DNA from: Gallionella sp.
GTDB lineage: Bacteria > Pseudomonadota > Gammaproteobacteria > Burkholderiales > Gallionellaceae
Assembly: GCA_029850565.1 (NCBI GenBank)
Contig: JARCRR010000021.1
Location: 1 to 27,765 of the forward strand
Direction: 5' to 3'
Length of the DNA stretch: 27,765 bases
The number at the start of each line of letters is the position of its first letter. The first letter of the stretch is position 1. Below the pieces are notes generated by a model. It was given only the letters and a program-made list of their open reading frames with translations. It searched no databases and was not told the origin of the DNA. Positions 7,641 through 15,348 of the stretch are shown here, piece after piece. The position numbers and the translations under genes were made by a program.

Positions 7641-8033
7641 TTACCTGATCGTTTCCAGCCCCGCCTGTTCCCACGCGATCATGCCGCCTTGCACGTTACT
7701 CACTTGGGTAAAGCCGGCTTCTTTGAGCAAAAAGACGGCTTTGGCTGAACGTCTTCCGGAGCGGCAGACTACCGCGACGGGTTTGTTTTTATAGGCTTCG
7801 ATCTCTTTCAAACGAGAACCCACTTCACCCAACGGGATGAGCTTCGCCTTTGGTGCATGGAGGGCGGAGTATTCGCTTTCCTCGCGCACATCCAACAGCA
7901 ACACCCCTTGCTGGCTCATGCTATGCGCCTGCTGTACGCTCACCTCTGCAATGTCTTGCCCCATCAATCGGGGAGCGATCATTACAAGGCCGAACGCCAC
8001 GATAGCTGTTATCCATTTCGACTTCGTATTCAT
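7641..8033 (-). CDS. exported or membrane-anchored single-domain rhodanese
   Basis: Predicted sulfurtransferase of 130 residues that transfers sulfane sulfur through a cysteine persulfide. Residues about 8-24 form a hydrophobic segment (ITAIVAFGLVMIAP) that is a signal peptide or N-terminal anchor, placing the domain outside the cytoplasm. The rhodanese domain covers about 30-128, with LLLDVREESEY and the active-site loop CRSGRRS, whose Cys90 is the presumed catalytic residue. The closing motif NVQGGMIAWEQAG is typical. The ATG at 8033 has AAGGA about 6 bases upstream. It lies 37 bases downstream of the second rhodanese gene and is probably cotranscribed with it. A direct role in detoxification or sulfur oxidation cannot be decided from sequence. 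Confidence 0.88.
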   Translation of the reverse strand: MNTKSKWITAIVAFGLVMIAPRLMGQDIAEVSVQQAHSMSQQGVLLLDVREESEYSALHAPKAKLIPLGEVGSRLKEIEAYKNKPVAVVCRSGRRSAKAVFLLKEAGFTQVSNVQGGMIAWEQAGLETIR

Positions 8034-8070
8034 GCTGTTCCTTTATCGGTTCGTCAGTTGTGCGCTCAAT

Positions 8071-8406
8071 TCAACTCAATCGGTGCGCGGCAAAGCCGCT
8101 CTGCGCCCAACCCATCATGCCGCCGCGCAAGTTATAGACATTGGCGAAACCCTGTTGTTGAAGGTACATACATGCTTGTGCAGAACGCGCACCGCTGCGG
8201 CACACCATGACGAGCTTCTCGTCGCGGGACAGGTCTTGCACTTTAGATGGGAGAGTATGCAGGGGAAGCGCCTCGGCCTTGGGGACTGTGCCCATGGCGA
8301 TCTCCTCCATCCCGCGCACATCGATCACACGGATGTTGTGGCTGGCATCATTGACCCATTTTGCCAACTCGTGAGCGTCTATCTCTTTGACTGAATGTCC
8401 GAACAT
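8071..8406 (-). CDS. cytoplasmic single-domain rhodanese
   Basis: Predicted GlpE/PspE-type sulfurtransferase of 111 residues without a signal peptide. Motifs in order: IRVIDVRGMEE, MVCRSGARSAQ with Cys69 as presumed catalytic residue, and YNLRGGMMGWAQSG at the C-terminus. The frame is open 64 codons further upstream, but ATG 8406 is clearly the start. A near-consensus AAGGAGGAATT lies just before it and the extra residues would run through the upstream inverted repeat. With the anchored rhodanese downstream it gives a cytoplasmic and an exported member in one unit. The upstream palindrome suggests regulated expression. Confidence 0.9.
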   Translation of the reverse strand: MFGHSVKEIDAHELAKWVNDASHNIRVIDVRGMEEIAMGTVPKAEALPLHTLPSKVQDLSRDEKLVMVCRSGARSAQACMYLQQQGFANVYNLRGGMMGWAQSGFAAHRLS

Positions 8407-8431
8407 TTCAATTCCTCCTTGGATGAACAAG

Positions 8432-8463
8432 GCGCGCATATTAGCAGATTCTAATATGCGCGC
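8432..8463 (-). promoter_or_regulatory. perfect inverted repeat at the rhodanese promoter (possible operator)
   Basis: Arms 8432-8444 and 8451-8463 are exact 13-base reverse complements around a 6-base centre. On the minus strand the inner core reads ATATTAG-AATCTG-CTAATAT. It lies 26 bases upstream of the rhodanese ATG and overlaps candidate promoter elements: TTGCGC with a 16-base spacer to TAATAT, or TTGTTT with a 16-base spacer to TAGAAT. It could bind a dimeric repressor, for instance an ArsR-type sulfur sensor. It could instead be the rlpA terminator, but no T-run follows it. Confidence 0.5.
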
Positions 8464-8497
8464 AAGTCCAAACAAGCAAGAAAAAAAGGAAAAGTCT

Positions 8498-9460
8498 TTA
8501 GTGCAGGCTGACGAAGGGTTTGAATCCCAGCTTGGATTGCAACTTCGCCGCCGCCACACGCGCTTCACCGGCATTCGCAAATGGCCCAAGGTGTACACGG
8601 GTCAATCCGTCTTTTTCATACAGTGCCAATTTCTTCCCGCCATCCCCCATGACAGCGCCCATCTTGCCCAGGAAACTTTCGGCTCCTTGTTTGGCTTTGA
8701 ACGCACCGAGTTGCAAGTAGACCTTGCCGGTGGGCGCACCCGCAGTCTCAACCGGGATGACGGGTGTCGCTGGCACGACAGGCGCCGCAACCGCGGGCTC
8801 GATTTTGACCGCAGGTTCGACCGCTGCTGCGACCGGAGTATTCGCATCGACCGCGATGCTTTCGACTTCGACCTCTGCGCTGCCATTGTTGATGTATCCC
8901 AATTTGTAAGCGGCGACGTAGGAAAGATCCATGATGCGCTCATGCAAGAAAGGACCCCGATCGTTCACCCGCACGATGACGGATTTCCCTGTTGCAACAT
9001 TGGTCACGCGCGCATAGCTGGGAATAGGCAGCGTCGGGTGCGCGGCGGTCATGGCATACATGTCATACACCTCGCCGATGGAGGTGTTCTGCCCGTGGAA
9101 CTTCTTGCCATACCAGGAGGCGACTCCGCGCTCCTTATAGTTGCCCGTCTCCTGCAGCGGTGTGTAGGTCTTGCCGAGCGCGGAGTATTGGCGATTCGCA
9201 TATTTGTGTAATGGTTCTGCCTTGGGTACCGCATCGGGGATGGCATCAAGGTTCGCCGGAACATCGGCACCCGGGCCGTCGCCTGCCAGATATCCGCCGC
9301 CCGCGGATGAACCGGACGTTGTCTGCGGGACATAGCCTCCCGATCTCAGATCGACGATGGGTGCAGCCGCACCTTGTCGTGTCTGCTGCTTTTGCGGTGC
9401 GCTGGTACACGCACTCAACAACACGGTGCCGCTCAACAACCAAACCAGTTTCGTATTCAT
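8498..9460 (-). CDS. rlpA: septal-ring lytic transglycosylase lipoprotein RlpA
   Basis: Outer-membrane lipoprotein of 320 residues that cleaves denuded glycan strands. A lipoprotein signal peptide ends in LLSAC with acylated Cys18. A low-complexity linker follows, then a double-psi beta-barrel domain from about 111 to 200 (GVASWYGKKFHG). A C-terminal SPOR domain covers about 245-320 (VYLQLGAFKAK, LTRVHLGPF). Glu130, Asp133, His141 and Asp167 have the same spacing as the residues I recall from active Pseudomonas RlpA, so the enzyme is probably catalytic. AGGGGAA precedes the ATG at 9460. It is the last gene of the mre-mrd block, 31 bases after rodA, as is usual in Betaproteobacteria. Confidence 0.95.
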   Translation of the reverse strand: MNTKLVWLLSGTVLLSACTSAPQKQQTRQGAAAPIVDLRSGGYVPQTTSGSSAGGGYLAGDGPGADVPANLDAIPDAVPKAEPLHKYANRQYSALGKTYTPLQETGNYKERGVASWYGKKFHGQNTSIGEVYDMYAMTAAHPTLPIPSYARVTNVATGKSVIVRVNDRGPFLHERIMDLSYVAAYKLGYINNGSAEVEVESIAVDANTPVAAAVEPAVKIEPAVAAPVVPATPVIPVETAGAPTGKVYLQLGAFKAKQGAESFLGKMGAVMGDGGKKLALYEKDGLTRVHLGPFANAGEARVAAAKLQSKLGFKPFVSLH

Positions 9461-9491
9461 GCCATTCCCCTCTAGGGTGTCTCAAATAATT

Positions 9492-10589
9492 CTAGGTCTT
9501 GACCAATCGTTGATGAGTATGGATGCTCATCAGCACACCGAAGCCCAGCATCAGCGTGAGCATGGATGTTCCGCCGTAACTCAACAATGGCAAAGGCACG
9601 CCAACCACCGGCAGAATGCCGCTGACCATGCCCATGTTGACGAAAGTATAGGTGAAGAAGGTGAGCGTGATGCTGCCCGCCATCAATCGTGTGAAGTAAG
9701 TCGAAGCATTGGCGGTGATGATGAAGCCGCGCCCGATGATGAAGATGTAGATGCCGAGCAGGATCAGGTTGCCGAGGAAGCCGAACTCTTCCGAATACAC
9801 GGCAAAGATGAAATCGGTGGTGCGTTCCGGCAGGAAATCAAGATGGGTCTGCGTTCCGTTGAGATAGCCCTTGCCAAGGAAACCACCAGAACCGACGGCG
9901 ATCATGCCCTGGATGGTGTGATACCCCTTGCCTAGCGCATCTTGCGAGGGGTCGAACAACATCATGATGCGATGGCGCTGATAGTCATGCAGCATGCCCC
10001 ATGCAAAGGGAGCACTGGCTAATGCACCGACGAATAGCGCACCCATCACACGCCAACTCAATCCGGCAAGGAACAACACGTAGAATCCGCTGGCGGCGAT
10101 GAGGATGGAAGTGCCCAAGTCGGGCTGGCGCACGATGAGTGCGACCGGCATCGCCAACAATACAGCGGCGATGAAGTGATTGCGCCAAGTGAGCGTGGCT
10201 TCATGTTTCTCGAAATACCAAGCCATCATCAACGGCACGGCGATCTTCATCAGCTCGGAAGGCTGTATGGTCGCCACGCCTATATTGAGCCAACGTCTCG
10301 CTCCGTGACTGATGTCGCCGAACAAGGCTACGCCGATGAGCAGCGCCATCCCCGCCACATACATGGGAACCGCGATACGCATCAGCCAATGCAGGGGCAT
10401 GTTGGCGACGATCCACAGCGCGGTGAATGCGACCAGTATGTTGACCACCTGTCCCAATATCCGCATCCAACTGCCATCGCTCGCGCTGTACAGCAAGACC
10501 AAACTGACGAACATCAGCGCGCCCAATCCGTACAAAAGGACGGGATCGAGATGCAGCATGAAACGCTGTTTGATTTGACGTAAGTTCAT
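9492..10589 (-). CDS. rodA: peptidoglycan glycosyltransferase RodA
   Basis: SEDS-family integral membrane enzyme of 365 residues that polymerises lipid II for lateral wall growth in complex with PBP2. About ten hydrophobic segments span the sequence. The conserved QPSELMK places Glu112, and THLDFLPERTTDFIFA places the putative catalytic Asp251, matching the E. coli positions 114 and 262 in context. The C-terminal PLPLLSYGGTS signature is present. The start ATG at 10589 lies two bases after the mrdA stop, so translation is probably coupled. The MreBCD/PBP2 setting separates it from FtsW. Confidence 0.97.
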   Translation of the reverse strand: MNLRQIKQRFMLHLDPVLLYGLGALMFVSLVLLYSASDGSWMRILGQVVNILVAFTALWIVANMPLHWLMRIAVPMYVAGMALLIGVALFGDISHGARRWLNIGVATIQPSELMKIAVPLMMAWYFEKHEATLTWRNHFIAAVLLAMPVALIVRQPDLGTSILIAASGFYVLFLAGLSWRVMGALFVGALASAPFAWGMLHDYQRHRIMMLFDPSQDALGKGYHTIQGMIAVGSGGFLGKGYLNGTQTHLDFLPERTTDFIFAVYSEEFGFLGNLILLGIYIFIIGRGFIITANASTYFTRLMAGSITLTFFTYTFVNMGMVSGILPVVGVPLPLLSYGGTSMLTLMLGFGVLMSIHTHQRLVKT

Positions 10590-10591
10590 CT

Positions 10592-12487
10592 CTAGTCTAT
10601 CTCCACCCCGGGCTTCACATCGCTCTTCTTCAACGGAGTAGGCACTTTACCCAGCAGATAATAATCCAGCACCTTGCGCGCGATCGGTGCCGCGACCGAA
10701 CCGCCGTGTCCGCCATTCTCTCCAAGCACCGCCAAGGCGATGCGCGGTTTATCGGCAGGCGCGAATGCAATGAACCAGGCGTGATCGCGATTGTATTCGG
10801 ATATCTTGTTCGCATTGTATTTCTCACCCTGCTTCATACCGATGACCTGTGCCGTGCCCGTCTTGCCTGCGATGGAATACGATGCCCCCATGCTCGCTCC
10901 GACCGCCGTCCCCCCCGGTTGGGTGACCGCCACCATGGCACGCTTTACCAAATCCAGGTCCTCCGGCGGGATATCCAAAGTGAATAGCGGCTGCGGCTGG
11001 GTCTGCACTTCATTTGCGGCATGTTGTATCTCTTTGACCAGATGGGGGCGATAGGCGACACCATCGTTGGCAAGGGTGGCTGTCGCAAAAGCAAGTTGCA
11101 GGGGCGTGACGAGATGATAGCCCTGTCCGATACCAGCAGAGACGGTGTCCCCCGCATACCAGACTTGCTGATAGCGCTTCATCTTCCATGCCGTCGAAGG
11201 CAACAGACCGGAAACCTCGCCCTCAAGGTCGATACCCGTCTTTTTACCGAAGCCGAATTGCTCGAGAAAGTCATGCATGCGATCTATGCCCAACTCGATC
11301 GCCAGTCCGTAGTAATAGGTATCACACGAGACTTGGATCGACTTGAACATGTCGACGCGGCCATGACCGCCGACTTTCCAATCGCGGTATTGGTGCCGAC
11401 TGCCTTGCAATGTGTAGTAGCCGGGATCGCCGATGGAATATCCGGGCGTTCTCGTTTTGTAATGTAATCCCGCCAAGGCCATGAAAGGTTTGATGGTGGA
11501 GCCCATCGGGTATTGTCCACGCAAAGCCCGGTTGTTGAGCGGAACATCGGGGGAGTTATTGAGTGCATCCCAACTCTCGGAATCGATCCCGTCGATGAAC
11601 AGATTGGGGTCATAACCCGGCTTGCTGACGTAGGCCAGGACTTCTCCGTTATTAGGGTCGATAGCGATCAAAGCGCCGCGATAATCGCCAAATGCCTGCA
11701 CGGCAATTTCTTGTAATTTGGCATCCAAGGTGAGTGTCAGATTCTTCCCCGATTGCGGTGAGGTGCGCGACAACATACGCACGGCACGTCCACCGGCATC
11801 CACTTCCACTTGCTCGAAACCGGTGATGCCATGCATCTCCTTCTCATAGCGCTGCTCGATCCCCGTTTTGCCGATGTAGTCCGAGCCCATGTAATTGGTC
11901 GCTTGCTCTTGCTCTTCCAGCTCGTCGATCTCTTGTTGGTTGATGCGCCCGATATAACCAAGCAGATGAGAGGTGACATCGGTAAATGGATACTCGCGGA
12001 ACAAACGCGCTTTGATCTCTACGCCAGGGAAGCGGTAACGCTGTGCGGCAAAACGTGCCACTTCGTCGTCCGACAGTCGCGTGCGGATAGGCAAGGTTTG
12101 CAGAGAACGCCGCTCCGACATCAGTTTTTTGAAACGTCGCAGGTCTTTGGGTTTGATCTCGACCAGCTTGCCTATCTCGGCGATGGCAGCCTCCATGTCG
12201 GGCACTTTTTCCGGCGTCACCTCGAGTGTGTAACCGGAATAGTTGCGCGCCAGCACGATGCCGTTGCGGTCGGTGATGACGCCGCGGTTCGGCACGATAG
12301 GCACGACATAGATACGATTGCTTTCGGCCATCGTCTCGAAATAGTCATGCCGGATCACTTGCAGATAGAAGAAGCGGAGAAGCAGTATGAACAACATGAC
12401 CGCCACAAAGCCCAAACCCAAGAACAGGCGCAGCCGGAAGAAGTAGATTTCGCGCTGATGGTCCTTCAGCTCGACCTTGCGTGTCAT
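10592..12487 (-). CDS. mrdA: penicillin-binding protein 2 (elongasome transpeptidase)
   Basis: Monofunctional class B PBP of 631 residues that cross-links peptidoglycan during elongation and is activated by MreC. An N-terminal membrane anchor covers about 21-44. The PBP dimerisation/pedestal domain follows to about 230, then the transpeptidase domain. The three active-site motifs are complete: STIK with nucleophile Ser330, SCD at 387-389 and KTGT beginning at Lys542. ATG 12487 was chosen because it overlaps the mreD stop (ATGA), and the open frame beyond it runs through mreD antisense to its codons. No resistance-type changes can be judged by eye. Confidence 0.97.
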   Translation of the reverse strand: MTRKVELKDHQREIYFFRLRLFLGLGFVAVMLFILLLRFFYLQVIRHDYFETMAESNRIYVVPIVPNRGVITDRNGIVLARNYSGYTLEVTPEKVPDMEAAIAEIGKLVEIKPKDLRRFKKLMSERRSLQTLPIRTRLSDDEVARFAAQRYRFPGVEIKARLFREYPFTDVTSHLLGYIGRINQQEIDELEEQEQATNYMGSDYIGKTGIEQRYEKEMHGITGFEQVEVDAGGRAVRMLSRTSPQSGKNLTLTLDAKLQEIAVQAFGDYRGALIAIDPNNGEVLAYVSKPGYDPNLFIDGIDSESWDALNNSPDVPLNNRALRGQYPMGSTIKPFMALAGLHYKTRTPGYSIGDPGYYTLQGSRHQYRDWKVGGHGRVDMFKSIQVSCDTYYYGLAIELGIDRMHDFLEQFGFGKKTGIDLEGEVSGLLPSTAWKMKRYQQVWYAGDTVSAGIGQGYHLVTPLQLAFATATLANDGVAYRPHLVKEIQHAANEVQTQPQPLFTLDIPPEDLDLVKRAMVAVTQPGGTAVGASMGASYSIAGKTGTAQVIGMKQGEKYNANKISEYNRDHAWFIAFAPADKPRIALAVLGENGGHGGSVAAPIARKVLDYYLLGKVPTPLKKSDVKPGVEID

Positions 12488-13002
12488 AGCTCGTTCTGGT
12501 CGCGACGCGGGCGGCGCAAGTTCTGCAACAACAGGGTCAGCGGCGTCCACAACAACGCAGAAGTGGCAACACCCAGGAAATATTCCCACGCCACAAACCC
12601 GCGTACTTGCCAGTGCACCATGGCATACACGGTGTAACTGGTCAGCAACAAAGCAAAGACGTGCACAGACTGTTCGCGCAGATTGAACATCTGCACCCGA
12701 CGGTTAAGCACCAGACCGCCGAAGGCCAGCACCGAGTAGGCCAGCGCGTGCTGTCCAAACAAGCTGGCATCCGCCACGTCCACGAAGATGCCCAACACCC
12801 AGGCGATACCGATGCCGACGCGATGGGGTTTGTGTGTGCACCAGTACAGCAGGACAAGCCCGACGAAATCGGGACGCAACGCCAACATCCAACCGCGCCA
12901 GGGCAGCCACTCAAGCAATACAGCGACAAAGAATGTCAGCACGATGAAGCCCGTACTTGCGGGCAACAAGAATTCCCGATCTCTGGCCAAGTCGTAATTC
13001 AC
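12484..13002 (-). CDS. mreD: rod shape-determining protein MreD
   Basis: Integral membrane protein of 172 residues and part of the MreBCD complex of the elongasome. Five or so hydrophobic segments are visible, among them FIVLTFFVAVLLEWLPW at about 19-35. The family motif RPDFVGLVLLYW is followed by GIAWVLGIFVDVADASLFGQHALAY in two halves around residue 80. It overlaps mreC by four bases upstream (ATGA) and mrdA by four bases downstream, so the three are one translationally coupled unit. The length is typical. Confidence 0.94.
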   Translation of the reverse strand: MNYDLARDREFLLPASTGFIVLTFFVAVLLEWLPWRGWMLALRPDFVGLVLLYWCTHKPHRVGIGIAWVLGIFVDVADASLFGQHALAYSVLAFGGLVLNRRVQMFNLREQSVHVFALLLTSYTVYAMVHWQVRGFVAWEYFLGVATSALLWTPLTLLLQNLRRPRRDQNEL

Positions 13003-13916
13003 GGTTTGCTCCGGTTGACGTTTTTCTTAAGCCGCTTCTGCTCTTGATCCTCATTATCGGACTCAGGACGTTCCGGAAGCGGCGGCACGCTGGACACAAT
13101 AAGCAAAGTGCGATGCCGATCCACGCCGGCCAGCGGCACACACACGACATGAGCGAACGGATAAGCGGGATCGCGCTCTACCTTGGTGACTTTTGCCACC
13201 GGTAAGGCGGGAGGGTAAGTACCATCCATGCCGGAGGTCACCAGCACATCGCCCACTTCGATGTCCGTATTGACCGGTTGATAGCGCAATTCCAACTCGC
13301 TGATGTTGCCGGAGCCGAACACCACGGCACGCACGCCATTGCGCACGACCTGGATCGGCACCGCAATATCTTTGTCAGTCACGAGCGTGACCTCGGAAAG
13401 CCACGGAAACACGCGCGTGACCTGCCCGACCACGCCACTGTTATCGATGACCGCCTGTCCGGCTTGCACATTGGATTGCTCGCCTTTATCCACGAACAAC
13501 TTACGCTTGAAGATGTCGCGTTCGATATAGGCGATCTGCGCCAACTGCATGGTGTAGTCGGCACGCAGTTTCACCTCCAGCAAGGATCTCAACTGCGCGT
13601 TCTCCGTCTGGATGATTTGCATCTGGTTGAGTAGCGCCGCATCGGCGTCATGCTGCAGATGCAATTGCTCGTTATCCGCAACCAGATAACGTTGCAATGT
13701 GACGTATGAACCGAGGCCGCTCCAAAGCTCGCCGGGAAGAGCGGTCAATCTTTGCAGAGGATAGATGATGACGGCGATGACTTGTCGCGTCGATTCCAGA
13801 TATTTGTAGCGCGCATCCACGAACAACAACAGTAGCGATAAAAATGCGAAGAACACCAGACGCGCAACCGCGCTCGGGCCGCGATTGAAGAAGCGTAGCG
13901 TGCGGGTGTCTTCCAA
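12999..13916 (-). CDS. mreC: rod shape-determining protein MreC
   Basis: Bitopic inner-membrane protein of 305 residues whose periplasmic part activates PBP2. A single membrane segment (VARLVFFAFLSLLLLFV) is at about 17-33. A coiled coil covers about 75-115 (DNEQLHLQHDADAALLNQMQ, then ENAQLRSLLE). The two-barrel periplasmic domain follows, with VDKGEQSNVQAGQAVI, GVVGQVTRVFPW and DVLVTSGMDGTYPPALPVAKV. The C-terminus after about 280 is a charged tail. It starts 11 bases after mreB and overlaps mreD by four bases. Confidence 0.95.
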   Translation of the reverse strand: MEDTRTLRFFNRGPSAVARLVFFAFLSLLLLFVDARYKYLESTRQVIAVIIYPLQRLTALPGELWSGLGSYVTLQRYLVADNEQLHLQHDADAALLNQMQIIQTENAQLRSLLEVKLRADYTMQLAQIAYIERDIFKRKLFVDKGEQSNVQAGQAVIDNSGVVGQVTRVFPWLSEVTLVTDKDIAVPIQVVRNGVRAVVFGSGNISELELRYQPVNTDIEVGDVLVTSGMDGTYPPALPVAKVTKVERDPAYPFAHVVCVPLAGVDRHRTLLIVSSVPPLPERPESDNEDQEQKRLKKNVNRSKP

Positions 13917-13927
13917 AGCCGGACTGA

Positions 13928-14971
13928 TTAGTCAGTGGTGAAGATGTTGCTGTATTTATCCATGCTCTCGAGCGCCTTGCCCGAGCCGCGAACGACACAG
14001 GTCAAAGGATCGTCGGCGATGACCACAGGCAAGCCCGTCTCTTCCATGAGCAAGCGATCGAGGTCGCGCAACAGCGCGCCGCCGCCGGTCAGCACCATGC
14101 CTTTGCTGGCGATGTCCGCACCGAGTTCCGGCGGGGTCTGTTCCAGCGCGGTCTTCACCGCACTGACGATGCTGTTCAATGGATCGGTCAATGCCTCAAG
14201 GATCTCGTTGCTGGAGATGGTAAAACTGCGTGGCACACCCTCTGCGAGGTTACGGCCATTCACTTCCATCTCGCGCACTTCGCTGCCGGGGAAAGCGGAG
14301 CCGATCTGCTTCTTGATCTGCTCGGCGGTCGTCTCGCCTATGAGCATGCCGTAGTTGCGGCGGATGTAATTGATGATGGCATCGTCGAACTTGTCGCCGC
14401 CGACGCGCACGGAACCGGAGTACACCGCACCGCCCAGAGAGATCACGCCCACTTCGGTGGTACCGCCGCCGATGTCGACGACCATGGAACCGGTCGCGTC
14501 TTCCACCGGCAGATCGGCGCCGATCGCGGCAGCCATCGGCTCCTCGATCAACTCCACGCGACGTGCACCGGCACCGTATGCGGATTCACGGATGGCACGG
14601 CGTTCGACCTGGGTGGAGCCGCATGGCACACAGATGACGATGCGCGGGCTGGGGGTGAAGATGCTGGATTTGTGCACACGGCGGATGAACTGCTTGAGCA
14701 TCTGCTCGGTGACAGTGAAGTCGGCGATCACACCGTCTTTCATCGGACGGATGGCGGTAATGTTACCCGGTGTACGGCCCAACATCTGCTTGGCGGCGAG
14801 ACCGACTTGCTGGATCACTTTCTTGCCGTTGGGTCCGCCTTCCTGACGAATCGCCACCACGGAGGGTTCATTCAGTACGATACCTTGACCGCGCAACCAG
14901 ATGAGCGTGTTCGCCGTACCGAGGTCGATTGCAAGATCGTTAGAGAAATAACCGTTGAAATAGCCGAGCAT
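13928..14971 (-). CDS. mreB: rod shape-determining actin homologue MreB
   Basis: Cytoplasmic actin-like ATPase of 347 residues that polymerises on the inner membrane and positions the elongasome. The phosphate-binding loops are present as DLGTANT (16-22) and VVDIGGGTTEVGVI. The N-terminal LGYFNGYFSNDLAIDL resembles the amphipathic membrane-binding start of Gram-negative MreB. The C-terminal GMVLTGGGALLRDLDRLL is the adenosine loop region. It is the first gene of the minus-strand cluster, divergent from gatC, an arrangement common in Betaproteobacteria. Confidence 0.97.
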   Translation of the reverse strand: MLGYFNGYFSNDLAIDLGTANTLIWLRGQGIVLNEPSVVAIRQEGGPNGKKVIQQVGLAAKQMLGRTPGNITAIRPMKDGVIADFTVTEQMLKQFIRRVHKSSIFTPSPRIVICVPCGSTQVERRAIRESAYGAGARRVELIEEPMAAAIGADLPVEDATGSMVVDIGGGTTEVGVISLGGAVYSGSVRVGGDKFDDAIINYIRRNYGMLIGETTAEQIKKQIGSAFPGSEVREMEVNGRNLAEGVPRSFTISSNEILEALTDPLNSIVSAVKTALEQTPPELGADIASKGMVLTGGGALLRDLDRLLMEETGLPVVIADDPLTCVVRGSGKALESMDKYSNIFTTD

Positions 14972-15055
14972 GTTGTGTCCTGTAGTCTGAATGGGGGTGC
15001 CGCGAATAGGGCGCGTATGATAACCTATCGTCCTTATTCGAATAAAGTTTTTACT
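14972..15055. promoter_or_regulatory. divergent mreB/gatC promoter region
   Basis: These 84 bases must hold promoters for both the mre cluster and gatCAB. On the plus strand TATGAT at about 15016-15021, and on the minus strand the partly overlapping TATCAT, are candidate -10 boxes. Neither has a good -35, so the exact sites are uncertain. Confidence 0.35.
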
Positions 15056-15343
15056 ATGTCTTTAAGCACTCAAGATGTTGAAAAGGTGGCGCGTTTGGCA
15101 CGCTTGGCCATGACACCCGCCGAGATCGAAGCAGCGCGTTCGCAACTCTCCGGCATCTTCGGACTGATCGCCGAGATGCAGGCCGTGGATACCAAGGGCA
15201 TAGAACCGATGTCCCATGCGCAGGATGTGGCACAACGCCTGCGTCCCGATGTCGTCAGCGAAACCAATCAACGCGAGGCTTTCCAAGCCATCGCCCCCCA
15301 AGTGGAAGGTGGTCTCTACCTCGTTCCGCAGGTTATTGAATAA
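15056..15343 (+). CDS. gatC: Asp/Glu-tRNA amidotransferase subunit C
   Basis: Small 95-residue subunit that wraps around and stabilises GatA in the GatCAB complex, which converts Asp-tRNA(Asn) and/or Glu-tRNA(Gln) to the amidated forms. Family features are the start SLSTQDVEKVARLARLAMT, the central QLSGIFGLIAEMQ, and the C-terminal LYLVPQVIE. ATG 15056 was chosen because the conserved sequence begins there; the frame is open upstream through the intergenic region and antisense to mreB. The stop is five bases before gatA. Confidence 0.95.
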   Translation: MSLSTQDVEKVARLARLAMTPAEIEAARSQLSGIFGLIAEMQAVDTKGIEPMSHAQDVAQRLRPDVVSETNQREAFQAIAPQVEGGLYLVPQVIE

Positions 15344-15348
15344 TTAAC

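Noticed and set aside
8407..8598. N-terminal extension of the cytoplasmic rhodanese
   Set aside because: It would cross the palindrome and overlap rlpA; the strong AAGGAGG before 8406 fixes the start.
12488..12589. 34-codon N-terminal extension of PBP2
   Set aside because: It overlaps mreD coding sequence; ATG 12487 with the ATGA overlap gives the normal PBP2 N-terminus.
11810..12637. 275-codon plus-strand open frame
   Set aside because: Antisense to mrdA and mreD, both firmly identified.
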